A stretch of DNA of 64,000 bases from Rhynchosporium graminicola (GCA_900074885.1 FJUW01000043.1:1-64000), one strand, 5' to 3'. Numbered from the stretch's first letter, positions 36,415 through 50,299 are shown. The notes: generated from the sequence alone by a model not told the origin. Numbers and translations: made by a program.

Positions 36415-36715
36415 ATAAGTACTCTTACGGATTAAATTAATAGGAATAGATAATAAGCTTAGAATTACTCTTTAATAAAAGTAATTTCCGGTCTATTTAT
36501 ACTTTACTATAACTATTAATAAGTCTTAAGGATAATCGTTTTATACGGTAGGGCTAGACTTATAGATACTTATATTTACTTATAGTTAGCTATATATTAG
36601 TCTTTTACGAATATCTAAAGTTAAAAAGTTAAGCGTATTATTACCTATAGAAAATTAATATCAGACTACGAATATTATATTTCTAGAGGTATTACTTAAT
36701 CTTTATTAATATTAG

Positions 36716-37127
36716 TTTAGTTAAGAATAATTTATAAGTCTATAGATATACTATATAGGTCTCTTAATTACGAAAAGTTTAATAAAATCTAAAAGAAGTT
36801 AAAGATAAAGCAGAACGTGGTTTCTATTTAATATTAACTCTTATAGGAGACTTATACTAGGATTTTCGGCCTCGAAATTTAACTTATACCCCCGTAGGAG
36901 ACTCTTAATAGGATTTATAGCTTAATTAAGCTCTTACTCTCCTTATCCTTACGCTTCTCCTCTTTCTCTAAATCAGCCTCTATGCGGAGGTTATCCGCGA
37001 GCAATTCGTAAAGAATCGCCTAAGCTTCTAAAAGCTAGCGGCAGGTGCGGTGAGGGCGATAGATATAGCTAGTAGTAATAAGGAAGGTATAATAAGCTAC
37101 TATAGATTAGTTATAAGCTATAAAGCA
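36716..37127. other. Helitron sequence between helicase end and gypsy C
   Basis: AT-rich, RIP-degraded Helitron sequence after the helicase C-terminus. No gene or structure is recognised. Confidence 0.5.
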
Positions 37128-37311
37128 TGTAAGGGTTAAGCCCTTGGGTTATGATACTGGTATTACTAGCACGACTCGCTGACTAAGGCTCGGTTAAGCC
37201 TTAGTACTACGCACCTTTTCTTGCGGCTTCCGGTTAGATTCTTACTCTCTTCTTATCGAACTTATTGAATACTACTATAAACCCTTATATATATATTATT
37301 CACCTGTGATA
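37128..37311 (+). repeat. Left LTR of gypsy C
   Basis: 184 bp. Matches 62717-62900 along its whole length, with mainly C/T and G/A differences. Confidence 0.9.
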
Positions 37312-39284
37312 TTAAGTTCGATTAAAATAAATAAAGTTAAATACTCCCGACTAATCTACGCTAGAGAGCGCTATAATACTAGCGCTAAACGCTAACTTAT
37401 AGGCGGAACGTATAATAACTCAAGCGGAACTAGTATAAGCTATAAACAAGATATACTAGCGCTAATATCTAATAGAGACCGAGCTAGCCCTAGCGCGATC
37501 TGCCTAATAAGAAGCGGAGAGACGTTAGCAATAGAGCTAATAAGAGCCCGAACGATAGTAGTAAGGATATACGACCGACTCGCTAATAAAAGCTTTAATT
37601 AAGTTAATTATATTAATACCTCGCTCGAACCCCGATAAAGAAGAGTTAGCTCTTATAAGTTAGAAGCTACTATCCTAGGATAGTAAAGCGGATACTTTCC
37701 GGGACTACCTACTTAGGATTAGGAGCTCTTACTAGGTTCGCTCCGTGTTAAAACTAACGCTATCTGCTGATTATTACTAGGATATTATTTATAATACCCT
37801 TCCCTCTCGAGAACGAATTCGAATATAGTACTTTTAAGAGAAAGGAGACGCGATAAAAAGTAAAGCTCCCGAGTATTTCTTCGCGCGGCTCGAGGAGGTC
37901 TTCGCGAATAGTAATAAATAAGCTAAAGCGCTAGAATAACTATCGAATCTTAAGCACTCTATAGAATAACCTTAGTACGAACACTAGCTAGAATTCGATA
38001 GACTCCTGCTTAATATAAGTAAGGAAAGCTAAGAGAATAATATATAAATCAGTTACTTAAAGAATACTTTCTTAAACTTTATCCGAATATATATAGCTTT
38101 TATAGTTAAGATAATAGACTACTACTAGTTCTTAGGGGAAGTAGAATATATTATTACTAACCTCGAGGAGATAGACTAATTCAAATTAGCTAATAAGAGA
38201 TAGAGAGAGAGGAATAAGAACTCCGGATTAAACGTAATAATTAGCTTACGTATAGTAGGCTCTTCTTTAACACTTAGAGTAGACGCTAATAGGGATATTA
38301 TAATAGCTCTAATATTTATTAAAAGAAGCCGCTCGGATAATAAAAGATATCGTAAGAACACGGAAAGTAAGTAGAGAGCTAAATAGGTCGACGAAGCGGA
38401 AAGAGAATATCGCCGTAAGAAAGGGCTATATTACTAGTGCAGAATAGCCGGATATCGTATCCGCGACTATATCTATATATTACGAACCAGCATAGTTCTT
38501 AGCACCAAAACCGTCCTAGCACTAGAATACTGATAGTACTACCTAGTAGTAAGTACTAGACGAGTTTTAGTACTAGAAAAGAGTTAGTACTATTAGAGGA
38601 AAGGCACTAATTATAAGGGGCGAGCCCCAGGATTAAGCACCGGCGATACCTATGCTTACTAAGCCTAGCGGCACCCGCATGTTTTCCTTCGGAGCTAAGC
38701 TAGAACCTAACTCTCTCCTATATCGAACTTCTTAAATACTATACTTAACTATCTGCGTACGCGTTACTCACTTGTGATATTAAGTTCGATTAAATAACTA
38801 GCTCCTATAGCCTTTATATCGGAGTCCGAATAATTATAGTCGAGGAACGAAGTCTTTAATAAATTATTAATAATAAGATAGTAAAAGTATAAGAGTAATA
38901 GAAGCCGAATCGATACTAATAATACCTAGAGAAAAGCTCTAAGAACGCGAGAAAAGACGAAGATTCGATAGATTCTGCTATTCTTAAGCCGGAGTACGCC
39001 TGATTTATCCCTTAAACTTATAAGATAAGAGTAGAAAAGTAATTAAAAAATTTTTATAAGAGTAGAAAAGTAAAGAGTAGCTTAGAGTATAGACTACTCC
39101 CGAATAAATAAGGAAAGTAGTAATAATCGGTCGGTTACTACCTACGAATAAGCGGACGATAGAAGCTATTTAATAGCTTAAGTAGAATATATACCTAAAA
39201 GATATAAGAAGCGACTATCGCTAGCCGGTAGCCGCTTAGGAATACGCGGATAATAAGAACCTTTCGACGATATCTAAGATAAAG

Positions 39285-40320
39285 AAAGGAGGTTTACCTT
39301 ACTTTAAATAGAGAGGCGGTAGCTACTTAATAATAGCTATTATAAAGATATCAGAAGACGATAGTATAAGTAAGCTATAACGAAGAACTACTTCGGAGGT
39401 AGCTGCGTATACGTTAGTCTCCGGACTCTGAAGAAGTACTCCGGTAAGCTAGAAACAGAAAACGGAAGACGCTTAAAGTAAATAATATAAAGAGGAGTTA
39501 TAATAAAAGATTACTCCGGGGGTAGATAGCTACGTAAGCGCTAGCCTCCGGAAGCTTAAGGAAGGGCTCTGCGATATTAGAAGTAGAAGGAGGTTTATCT
39601 TACCTTAAATAGGAAAGCGGCAGCTATATAATAGTAGCTACTATAAAGACGCCGGAAGATGATAATATAAAAGGAGCCTTAACGAAAGACTACTCCGGGG
39701 GTAGATAGCTATATAGGCGCAAGCCTCCGGAAGCTTAAAGAAAGGCTCCGCGATATTAGAAGTAGAAGGAGGTTTATCTTATCTTAAATAGAGAGGCTGC
39801 GGCTATATAATAGTAGCTACTATAAAGACGCTAGAAGACGATAATATAAAGGNAATATATACCTAAAAGATATAAGGAGCGACTATCGCTAGCTAGTAGC
39901 TGCTTAGGAACGCGCGGATAATAAGAACCCTTCGACGATATCTAAGAGGAAGGAAGAAGGTTTACCTTACCTTAAATAGGGAGACGGCAGCTATATAATA
40001 GTAGCTACTATAAAGACGCCGGAAGATAATAATATAAAGGAGGCTATAATAAAAGACTACTCCGGGGGTAGATAGCTACGTAAGCGCTAGCCTCCGGAAG
40101 CTTAAGGAAGGGCTCCGCGATATTAGAAGCGGAAGGAGGTTTATCCTATCTTAAATAGGAAAGCGGCAGCTATATAATAGTAGCTACTATAAAGACACCG
40201 GAAGACGATAATATAAAAGGAGCTATAACGAAAGACTACTCCGGGGGTAGATAGCTATATAAGCGCTAGCCTCCGGAAGCTTAAGGAAAGGCTCCGCGAT
40301 ATTAGAAGCGGAAGGAAACG
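39285..40320 (+). repeat. Tandem array of about 180-bp units inside element D
   Basis: Units restart at GGAGGTTTAYCTTA-type sequence near 39289, 39588, 39767, 39957 and 40137. The clean spacings are 179-180 bp; the first interval is longer and contains diverged material. Each unit has AATAGTAGCTACTATAAAGA, then GACTACTCCGGGGGTAGATA and CTCCGGAAGCTTAA. A single N at 39853 interrupts the array, and the roughly 100 bases after it repeat 39193-39290, so copy number is uncertain. A more degenerate unit follows to about 40500. Confidence 0.85.
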
Positions 40321-40525
40321 CTAGACGTTAATAATAGGGCTATAATAAGGAACTACTCTAGAGATAGCTACGTATACGTAGGTCTCCGGGAGTTTAAGGA
40401 AGGGCTACGTAAAGTTAGAGATAGAAAGAGATATACTCTACCTAAATAGGGAGGCGATAGTTACTAGAAGGTAACTACTATAAAGATAGCGTAAGACTAT
40501 AAAGAGAAAGCTAAAGCTATATAGC

Positions 40526-40760
40526 TGTGACGACTAGTCAGGTTTAGAGGTCTCTCCCTATTAGTAGAAACACTTACTGCTAAGCGAGATTACACGAGTA
40601 GAGTTTAGGGGCCCCTTTTAATATATATACTTCAATTCACTATCTAATTCTTAACTCCTTAGTTATAGATTCTAAAGTGATTCTTACTACTTCATATTCA
40701 TAGTAATATGAGGTCTTATTACTCAGGTAGTTTTGAGACCTTTCTAGAGCAAGCGTCACA
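40526..40760 (+). repeat. Solo LTR of gypsy B in reverse orientation (TSD ATAGC)
   Basis: 235 bp, TGTGACGACTAG to GCAAGCGTCACA, reverse complement of the other B LTRs. Flanked by ATAGC at 40521-40525 and 40761-40765. Nested in element D, hence at the deepest level seen: Helitron, C, E, D, solo LTR. Confidence 0.92.
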
Positions 40761-43419
40761 ATAGCGATAGCAGAACTACTTAAGTCTTAAGTGCGAGTCG
40801 ATATTATCGGCTCGCTAGAGGAATAGATAGGAGAGCGACGACGACTAGCCGGAGCGCGAGCTATCGTAGTTAAAGAAGAGAGAGCGAGCTAAGGAAATCG
40901 GCTTACTAAAAAAAAGATTAATTTTAGGATTTAATTTTAGATTTTCAAATTCTTAAGAAGATAATACTATAGAAAAGATACGTATTCTACTATATTTCCT
41001 ACGGAGTCCCTAGGAGGATCAGCAGGGTCCTAAAACAAGAGCTAGAGGTACTCTACTAGTACTAAAAGGAAAGTAAGCTAATAAAAAATAAGCGGAGTCT
41101 GATAATTACTTATATTTAACCTTATTAGGCGATAATAGTAATAATAGAAGTAGTAACCTCGGAAGCTAAAGGACTAAAAAATATTAATTACTAATAAGAA
41201 ATATATAAGGACTAAATAAACTTACGCAGAAAGAAAACTAAAAGATTAGAGGAGCTTAAGAGCTTTCTAAGCTTTTAATACCTTAACGAGATTAGCATAA
41301 GCTTTATTTCTATATAAAGCGTAAAGTAATAAAAAACAAGTAGAGTATAGCTTTTACTTATTAGTATTAGCGGAATAGATCTAGATAGAGTAAGCGATAT
41401 AAGAGATTTAAGGACTATTATATAAGCTAACTATTTTCGCGCGGAATCCGGGGAAGACTTATAAGTTCTTATAATTCTTTTTTCTATCCTTATAGCAGAT
41501 ATAAGATCAAGACCGATTCGAATAAGTTTATTAGAATACTATCCGAGAACAGGCGGAATATATTACTTATAGCTTAGTCGATATAATCAGAGCCCGAGAG
41601 GGTATAAGCGATATAGTAAATAATAGAAGCTATCTGACTCCGATTAGTAGTAAGCAGGGTATAGTGCTTTTAGAGCAGAGATAAGGGATAGCGAAAGGGA
41701 AAGAGTAATCGATACTAAACGATCTTATTAACTTATAGTTTATAATAGTTAATTAAGAAGAAGGGAATTAGTTTATAAAGTAATAGAAGGAGGTATATAT
41801 AGCTAAGGCAGGGGCATTTACTGATTTAATTAATAATAAGAGGAAGAGCGATAATAAAGAAACGAGAAGACGTAATAGGCCTTACTATTATCGTAAGCTA
41901 GAAATAAATAGAGAGGTTACGTAAATAAATAACTAGAGGCCTTATACGACTTTACTAGTATTATTAATTATTCCTTTACTATCGGTTCGCTATTATACTT
42001 TATTAGTCTACTATTATTATTAACTTCTAAGCGAAGTCGGCACGAAGTAAAGAAAAAGAATCGCAGATATAATAGGCCCTGACTATATATAATAGGGCGG
42101 GATATAGGTCTTTAGAGGCGAACCCCGATATAAGATAAGCGGAGGGAGGAGGGAAGTAATATAAGAGGCGAGCCCTAGGATTAAGTACCGGCGATACTTA
42201 TACTTACTAAGCCTAGCAGCACCCGTATATTTTCCTTCGGAGCTAGGCTAGAACCTGACTCTCTCCTGTATCGAACTTCTTAAATACTATACTTGACTAT
42301 CTGCGTACGCGTTACTCACCCGTGACACTAATACGGTTATAGTATAAACTAGCGAGTAGTACTATATATCTACCTGTATTAAAGTAATAATAGTATTATA
42401 GCTATAGGTAATCTAGGATCACGTGATATACTAGACTACTAGATAGGTCGCGAGAGCTTACGCGCTCTGTAAGATAGTCTTATACCGCTAGTATAAGGGA
42501 ACGAAGATTCTATATAAGACTAGTACTTCTGCTATTAGATAGGAGCTTCGTACTCAAATTCATATAGTAATTAATACCTGCTTATAACATCTTAATTCTA
42601 ATTAAGAACCGAACTTCTTATTTACTTTACTTTATAGCTAATACTAACTGACGAGCTTATATATTACGTATTAGTTAGAACTAGGAATATTATACTTTAA
42701 GCACCTTACTTGAAGTATTATTAGTAAGAACGAAATAGCTACTAAAGAAGGATCTATTATAAGAGAAAGCTCTTAGACTAGTAGGCCGGATAAGGTTAAT
42801 AAGGTCGATAAGAGTATACTACTTCGTATAAACCTACCTAATACCTATTATAAGAACTATAATAAACTAGGATAGTTTATCCTCTAGTACTAGATATACC
42901 TCGCTTTTAATAGGAACAAGTTCGAAGCAGACTCTCTTAAAGTCCTATAGATCGCCTTATTCCTCCGCGATACTGCAGCTTACTAGATTGAGCTAGCTCT
43001 AAGTAACTACTTAGTTAATTGATACTTATCTAGGGCTTATTCTACTGCTATAACTAAAAAAAGCCGAGTTATCTTTCGAACTCCTATAGGCTTTACTAAT
43101 ACTATTAAAGGAGTCTTCGGAGACCCTAATAAGAAGGAATAAGATAAGAAGTACCTACTCGGAATTCGATAATAAGGATCTATCTATAAATATACTATCG
43201 AGTTCTACTAATATTCTATATAGTTAGACTAGATAGATAGTAAATTAAGAGCCTAATACTATCGAGGCCTTAAGGACTATATTAAGGATAAGCTCTCTAG
43301 GGCTAGTAAACTAGGTACTCTAGAGGACTTAATCAGATTATCTACTACTATTAATAAATAAATCTAAGAATAAGCGAAGGAAAAAGGAGGATACTTTATA
43401 CTTACTTACCTCCGGAAAC

Positions 43420-43687
43420 TGTGACGACAGCTCACCTGAATATCATATGAGAAGAAAGATAGATAACAGGGCCTAAGTTCATAGGTATCCCGGCAGAACT
43501 AGTATCCGACCCGGTATAGTATCGGACTAGTACCGGTATATATATATAAGGTGCCTTATAATCTATCTCTTTTCTTCTTCCTTCCTTATCTTTTTATTTC
43601 TTTCGTAATAGACTATATAAGATCGCTCTTAGCCTTCTTACTTATTTATTCTTACTTATATACTACCTTAAGTCTTATATTATTATA
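43420..43687 (+). repeat. Left LTR of gypsy F
   Basis: 268 bp. Keeps intact CCGACCCGGTATAGTATCGG and a TATATATATATAAGG TATA-like stretch also present in the right LTR. Confidence 0.92.
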
Positions 43688-46600
43688 TTAAATAAAAAGA
43701 TTAAGATAGCCGGAGATAGCTTATTATAATATCTTATTACTAAGTTAGTTATTCGATAACTACTCGCATATAGCCGAGATACTAGAGATCTCTCGGATAA
43801 CTATGAATTAGGATTTAATTTAGCTTATTATAAATAGTATAATAGAGGAGGTTTTCGCTAATACTCCTTTAATAACTCCCTTAGTATAAAGGAATTATAA
43901 ATAGATTTTGAAGAAAGTATAATAAATACCCCGGAACTTTAACCTCTACGTATCGCCGCTGAAATAGTCCTAATATACTCCTTTTTAAGCTACTATTATA
44001 GCTCTTAACTAATAAACTAGAGACTCCTCTAGTTCTAGGGGAACCTGACGCGACCTCCCCCGCTCTACCTCCGAACCTAATCTATTATACCTTTCCTTAC
44101 TCTAAATATCTCCTGCCCTAGAGAATATTAATACCTTATTAAGGAAGTACTAACTAAGAGAGAAAGGAAAATAAAAGCGAAATTTACTAAGAGTATAATT
44201 ACTAAATACTTTTATTATTATAGGTAACTCGAACCTGATCTATTCCCTTTTATAATAATTAGCGGACTAAGAGGAGAAGAATAACTCTCTAGAAGATACT
44301 ATAGATAAACTAATCTTCGCATAAGATAAGTTCCTTATAGGGGTCCCTCGCTTATCTTCGACTCTTCTATTAGAACTAATACTATAATCTCTACGTATAG
44401 CGGAGTTTAATAAGCTAATAAACTCTATTCTGATACGTAGTACTAAGAGAGAGAATACTATTCCTAATAAACTATCTCCCTCCCCCGGCGCCGAATCAGT
44501 AGAGTTACGCCCTAGGAAGTCTTATCTTACTAAGAAGATCCTACCCCTAGATAATAAGTCGGACTCTACTTTCCTCTAATAGAGAGTATCGATACGAGAA
44601 TAGCTAGCTATAAACGCTAACTATTACCTTACGGACTTCTCCCGGCGTATTCTCGTATAGGGACTAATTACTAGATTAGCTAAGGAGTATCTTACGCCTT
44701 AGTACTTTACTAACGAGTTTAAGACTAGTAATAAAATAATCTTCTTACTAGAAGAGAACTTCCTTACTAGTTTAGAAGAAAATAACTATTATAACGCTTT
44801 CTATTACTTGGAAATATAATAACTTAGCTATATACGCGAGACTTTCGCCGAGTTTTATAGTCGATTTTAAAGCGCTACTATCTAAGGTAAAATTAAAAGG
44901 AAAGAGTAGTTCTTCTATATATAGGATAAGATTATACTATCCTTACGCGCTTTAACTCTTATTATTAAACTAATATAGAATAAGGACTATATTTCTATAG
45001 TTAGATCTTTACTTTCTTTTAATACCGAATATCGCTATAACTCAGAATATATCTATCCCGAGAAAGCTATTACCCTAGTATAGTACTATAAGCTTACTAT
45101 TACTATTACGACCTCTACTAGTTCTACTCCTTACCGGTCCCTAAGCTTAGCCCCTCGATAAACTACTCCTATATTATACGTATATACCTCTACCCCGGTA
45201 TAGTCTAGTACTCCCTCCGCGCTAAAACGCTCTACTACCTCGACTAGAGAACCCCCTAAGTATTATAGTTATAGATAGCTTAGTTATATTAAGCTAAACT
45301 ACCCTAACTTACTTAAGGTTTAAGTAATCGACGAATTTCCGGAAGAGAATTAAGTAACTAAAGAAGTAGTAGAAGATATACTCTCCGAATCTAGACTAAT
45401 ACTAAAGGGAAACGATAAGGCTTAGGTAAAAACTCCTTCTTAGGTCTATATAAGTATAATCTCTCTAATCTAGACCTTAACTCCCTAATAAGAAGTAAGT
45501 AATTTATATACTTGACTATAGTTAGTATAAACGGGCTAAGAGTCTCTATAAGTAGCTTAATCGATACCGGAGCGAATAGTTATCTATTTATTAATCGCAC
45601 TCTTACTAGATGACTATTAGGGGCCCTTAGTATCAAAATCGAGCTACTGCTTTATTCTATTCTAATACGTAAGTTCTAATAGTCTATTAGAACCTATATT
45701 ACTTATTTTATATATTTATACTTTTCTATTAATAGTAGGCGTATTTATAACTACTCTTTTATTCTCCTTAATTTAGGATAATAAGATATAATTATTAGTA
45801 TTAAATAAATATGATAATTTCAAGTTAAGCTAGATACGCTCTATTATAAGCTTCTATAGCCGGAACGCTATCTAGCTACTCTCTAATATAATAAGGAGAT
45901 AATTATAACTCTACTGCTTTATAAACCTAATATTAATCGATCTTACTAAATCGATACTAACGCGCGGGACTTAGCTATAAACTAGCTAGACTAATAGTAA
46001 TTATACTAAATAATAGCGATATAGTATATTAATATATTATCCTTATTATTTAACTTATTTCCGCTTATTACTAAGGAATCCGAACCCTTTCCCGCTCCGA
46101 ATTTATCGAGAAAGGTACCTGCGCCGAAACTCTATTATAAGTACTCCTTTTAACTTCTAAGGATCTAGAAACTAGTTCCGATTTACTAAATTAGTACTAT
46201 AGCTTTTTATTTTAATATAAAATATAAAAGCTCCGAATTATTCTTTACTAGTATCTATAAGATAGACCGCCTTATATAAGACTATCTAAATAGCGATTCT
46301 CCTAAGGATCCTAATACTAAACGACTTATAGCTGAAAAGCTACTAGAATAGTACTATACTCTTAAGGAAGCCTTTTCTAAGCGGGATTCTAATATTCTTC
46401 TGCTATATCGCTTATATAATTATAAAATTATTCTAGAAGAACTATTACTTAATATATATTCGCCCTTATATTAGTAATCTATAGATAAACTACGAATAAC
46501 TAAGGAGTACCTTATAGAGAACCTAGATAAGGGATTTATCGAATCTAGCTAAAGTCCCTTTATATTACTTATATTATTTATTAAGAAAGCTAATAGAGGA

Positions 46601-48890
46601 TTACGCTTCTATATCGACTATTATAAGCTTAATACGATCACTCGAAAGGATTCCTACTTAATACTTAGGATCGATAAGCTCTTAACTCGTATATCTAAAG
46701 TAGTAATCTTTACTAAACTAGATATCCGGGTAGTATTTAACTATATCTATATAAACTCCGAATCCGAGGAGTATATTACCTTCCGAACTCGCTTTAGATC
46801 CTATAAATATAAAGTATTACCTTTTAAGCTCTATAATAGACTTAGTATATACTAGCGATATATAAATAATATACTACTAGATTACTTAGATAACTTCTAT
46901 ATAGCTTACCTAGATAATATTCTTATATACTTAGAAACGCTCTAAGAATATAAGGAATATATTAAATTAGTATTATAATACTTAATAGATACTAGACTCT
47001 AGATAGATATTAAGAAAAGCGAATTCTATATTACTCGGACTAAATACCTCGGATATATTATTACTACTAACAGAATCGAGCTAGATCCCGAGAAAGTAGT
47101 ACTATTAGTAAACTAGAAGTACCCCGAAACGGTAATAGCTATAAAATCCTTCTTAGGATTCTATAAGTTCTACTATTAATTTATTCGGAATTTCAGCCTT
47201 ATTACTAAACCTCTCTTAGTACTTACTCGGCTTATAGTACTATAGAATTTTACTAATAATTATAAGAAGTCCTTTAACGATTTATATTAATAGCTACTAT
47301 TAGTATAGAAACTATACTATTTCGACCCTGAATTATAAACTAAACTAGAAACTAATACCTCCGATAGTATAATAGCTAGAGTTATCTCCTAATTATATAA
47401 AGATAACTAGTAGTATCTAATTAGATTCTACTCTTATATTCTTAATAGATATAAACTAAACTAGGAGATCTATAATAAGGAGCTATACGCTATTATTAAG
47501 TCCTTCTGGAAATAGAAACCGGAACTTATATCTCTATAACGCTATACTAGCGTATATATAGACTATCGATCCTTAGAATACTTTATACCTACTAAGGTTC
47601 TAACTAGTAAGTAAGCTAGATAGATAGAATTCCTTTTCGAATTTAACTTTTAAATTATATATACGCTCAGTAAAGATAACGCTAAAGCTAATATCCTTAG
47701 CTATAGGGAATAAGATCTAAGGATATAAGAATAATAGAAATAGGATAGTAGATCTTAGGTTTTACTACCTCTAAACTACTTAGACCTTAGGATTAACGCG
47801 GAAGTAGCTAAGTATTATATCGATTAAATTAGTTATATATACCTAATATCACTAGGGACTAATATACTACCGGAACCTGTACGTAACTCTTTTAATTTAA
47901 TCGAGAAACTATATTAATTTAACTAAGAATTATTTTCTAAGGAACGAAATATATTAAGAGATAGCTATACTATTAATAATAGTTTACTACTTTATAATAG
48001 TTATCTATACGTATAACGCTATACCCCGCTATATACTTATTTAATCAGCGAAGTCTACGATTAAGTTTCTTCCGCTTATCTAAACACTCGTAAGACCGCC
48101 GAAATAATTTCTACTTATTACTACTAGAAAGGACTCGTATTAGACGTAAAACAGTATACTTATAATTACCGCTCCTATTAGTACTCTTATCTAAAACAGA
48201 CGAAATAATAAGGATTCCTCTACTTATTACTAGTACTTAGCTACCTTATATAGTACTTAGCTATAGATTTTAAGGACTTCACGCCTAATAACTAAGGATT
48301 TAATAGGATATTAGTATTTATCGACCGCTTAAGGAAAGACTCTATATCGATACTATATTACTATAATATCGATACCCGTAGGATAGCGATATTATTTATC
48401 TAATAGATATATCGTTTCGGATATACCTCTAAGTTAATTATATCTGACTAAGGAGCTTAGCTAGTCTTATCCTTCTAGTAAGAGTTTTACTATATAATTA
48501 GAGTTAAGGTTAAGCTCTCTACCTCCTTCTATTAGTAAACTAATAGATAAATAGAGATTATAAACCGGTATATTAACTAACGCCTTAGACCTTTTGTTAA
48601 TTACTACTAGAGTAACTAGGGCGAACTACTACTAATAATAGACCGCGCCTAAGTAACCCTGCCTTACGATTCTATTAGTATAGCGCTATATACCCTTAAA
48701 TATAGTATACTACTACGGAATAGCTAGGACTAGAAGTAACCTACCGAATCGATACTATAAGAGAAGCTTAATTATACTAATACTAAATCCCTAGCTAAAC
48801 GTACTAAATCCGCTATCGAGGTTATAAAAGCTAATATACTAGCTACCTAGTATAAGATAAGCGCTATAACTGACCCGAAACAGCGTAGTA

Positions 48891-50299
48891 TCGACTAAGA
48901 AGTTAGAAATAAGGTATTTCTCTCTATAAGGAACCTTAAGAATTACTAGCTAAGTAAGAAGCTATCTAGTCTCTAAGCAGGACTATATTAAGTCTTAGCT
49001 AAGATCAGATACTCCTATAAGCTAGATTTACCCCCCGGGATCTTCTATTTACGATATATTCGCTCCCGAATTACTCTTTAAGGACCCGGACGACTTATTA
49101 TTAAACTAAGAGTTATAAAACCTACCCCTAGAGGTTATCGCTACTTAAGAAGAGTAGGAGTTATAAGATATACTCGCTATATAGCTCCTAAGAGGTAATC
49201 TGAAGTATTAAGTTAGCTAGCTAGGCTATAACCCGGACCTAACTTAGTATAACGCTTCCGACTTAATAGGTGCTCTATATAAGCTTAGAGACTTCTATAC
49301 TACTAACCTAAGTAAACCTAGACCTCCGCGTAAACTAGATTAGTAGATTAAGGCCTAGGAAGACAGAATAGACGATTATAATTACTTAGAGGATAAAAAG
49401 CTATTATAGTTACTAGTATTAGAATTTATTACTAGGGATAATCCCCCGATTATACTCTATAATAACGCTATATCTAAAACTCTACTTCTTTAACTACTTC
49501 TACTTTACCGGCTTTCTTTCCTAAGTTCTCTAGAGCTCTTAGTAATTCTAGAATATCTAGAACCGGAATTACTATATCTAACTCTTTACCTANAATATCG
49601 ACTAGGAAGTTAGAGATAAGGTATTTCTCTCTATAAGGAACCTTAAGAATTACTAGCTAAGTAAGAAGCTATCTAGTCTCTAAGCAGGACTATATTAAGT
49701 CTTAGCTAAGATCAGATACTCCTATAAGCTAGATTTACCCCCCGGGATCTTCTATTTACGATATATTCGCTCCCGAATTACTCTTTAAGGACCCGGACGA
49801 CATATTAATAAACTAAGAGTTAAAAAACCTACACCAAGAGGTTATCGCTACTTAAGAAGAGTAGGAGTTATAAGATATACTCGCTATATAGCTCCTAAGA
49901 GGTAATCTGAAGTATTAAGTTAGCTAGCTAGGCTATAACCCGGACCTAACTTAGTATAACGCTTCCGACTTAATAGGTGCTCTATATAAGCTTAGAGACT
50001 TCTATACTACTAACCTAAGTAAACCTAGACCTCCGCGTAAACTAGATTAGTAGATTAAGGCCTAGGAAGACAGAATAGACGATTATAATTACTTAGAGGA
50101 TAAAAAGCTATTATAGTTACTAGTATTAGAATTTATTACTAGGGATAATCCCCCGATTATACTCTATAATAACGCTATATCTAAAACTCTACTTCTTTAA
50201 CTACTTCTACTTTACCGGCTTTCTTTCCTAAGTTCTCTAGAGCTCTTAGTAATTCTAGAATATCTAGAACCGGAATTACTATATCTAACTCTTTACCTA
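48891..50299 (+). repeat. 707-bp direct duplication with N at the junction
   Basis: 48891-49592 repeats at 49598-50299 with an offset of 707 bases. A single N stands at 49593, exactly where the first copy ends. The copies are almost identical except for a cluster of transversions near 49800-49835 (for example GACTTATTATTAA against GACATATTAATAA, and CTACCCCTAG against CTACACCAAG). RIP does not make transversions, so this cluster looks like sequencing or joining error. Confidence 0.9.

Larger units (their letters stand above)
25750..36715 (+). pseudogene. Helitron Rep/Pif1 helicase remnant (RIP-broken, split by two insertions)
   Basis: Reading + frames through the stops gives the expected order. 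The N-terminal region is at about 25770-26500. The Rep region includes a GPYRYDFPNTPYIAYKY segment at about 27260-27310. At 27930-28290, GDNRIGYI lies left of the solo LTR and YYYSPISGERFYLRLLLT right of it, with VRGPKSF next, so the protein is contiguous once the LTR and one TSD are removed. A mutated Walker A (SRSSKTYLYKTL, where G-S-G-K-T is expected) is at about 28840, DEV at about 29070, SRDFKQILLVIPRGSRANIV at about 29185-29240, and LRINMRV at about 29295. The C-terminal helicase motif TINKS (stop) G, then LDL, and YISLLRISKVKKLSVLLP, lies at 36490-36650, beyond gypsy B. Gly to Arg/Ser and Gln/Trp to stop changes fit RIP. Confidence 0.85.
38612..42327 (+). mobile_element. Small pol-less LTR element D (about 3.5 kb net, TSD CTAAT)
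   Basis: 168-bp LTRs at 38612-38779 (TATAAGGGGCGAG to TTGTGATA) and 42160-42327 (TATAAGAGGCGAG to CGTGACA), flanked by CTAAT at 38607-38611 and 42328-42332. The same primer-site-like TTAAGTTCGATTAAA as gypsy C follows the left LTR; the purine tract GCGGAGGGAGGAGGGAAG precedes the right. No reverse transcriptase, RNase H or integrase is recognisable. The middle is a tandem array of about 180-bp units. The stretch at about 40915-41640 matches 61545-62270 in the 3' part of gypsy C, and the LTR ends are alike, so D is probably a non-autonomous relative mobilised by C-type elements. It carries a solo B LTR at 40526. Confidence 0.85.
38478..42694 (+). repeat. Left LTR of gypsy E, split by element D
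   Basis: LTR parts are 38478-38611 and 42333-42694 (D and one TSD removed), together 496 bp, equal to the right LTR at 56943-57438. The right LTR reads straight through the insertion point (GGCACTAAT followed by ATAGTTATAG), proving the interruption. Confidence 0.9.

Noticed and set aside
38176..38361. 61-codon minus-strand ORF
   Set aside because: Antisense to the gag-like region of gypsy C, Leu/Ile-rich as expected of AT-rich noise.
39285..40320. CRISPR-like regular repeats
   Set aside because: Units are about 180 bp, adjacent and without unique spacers; this is a tandem array within an LTR element of a eukaryote.
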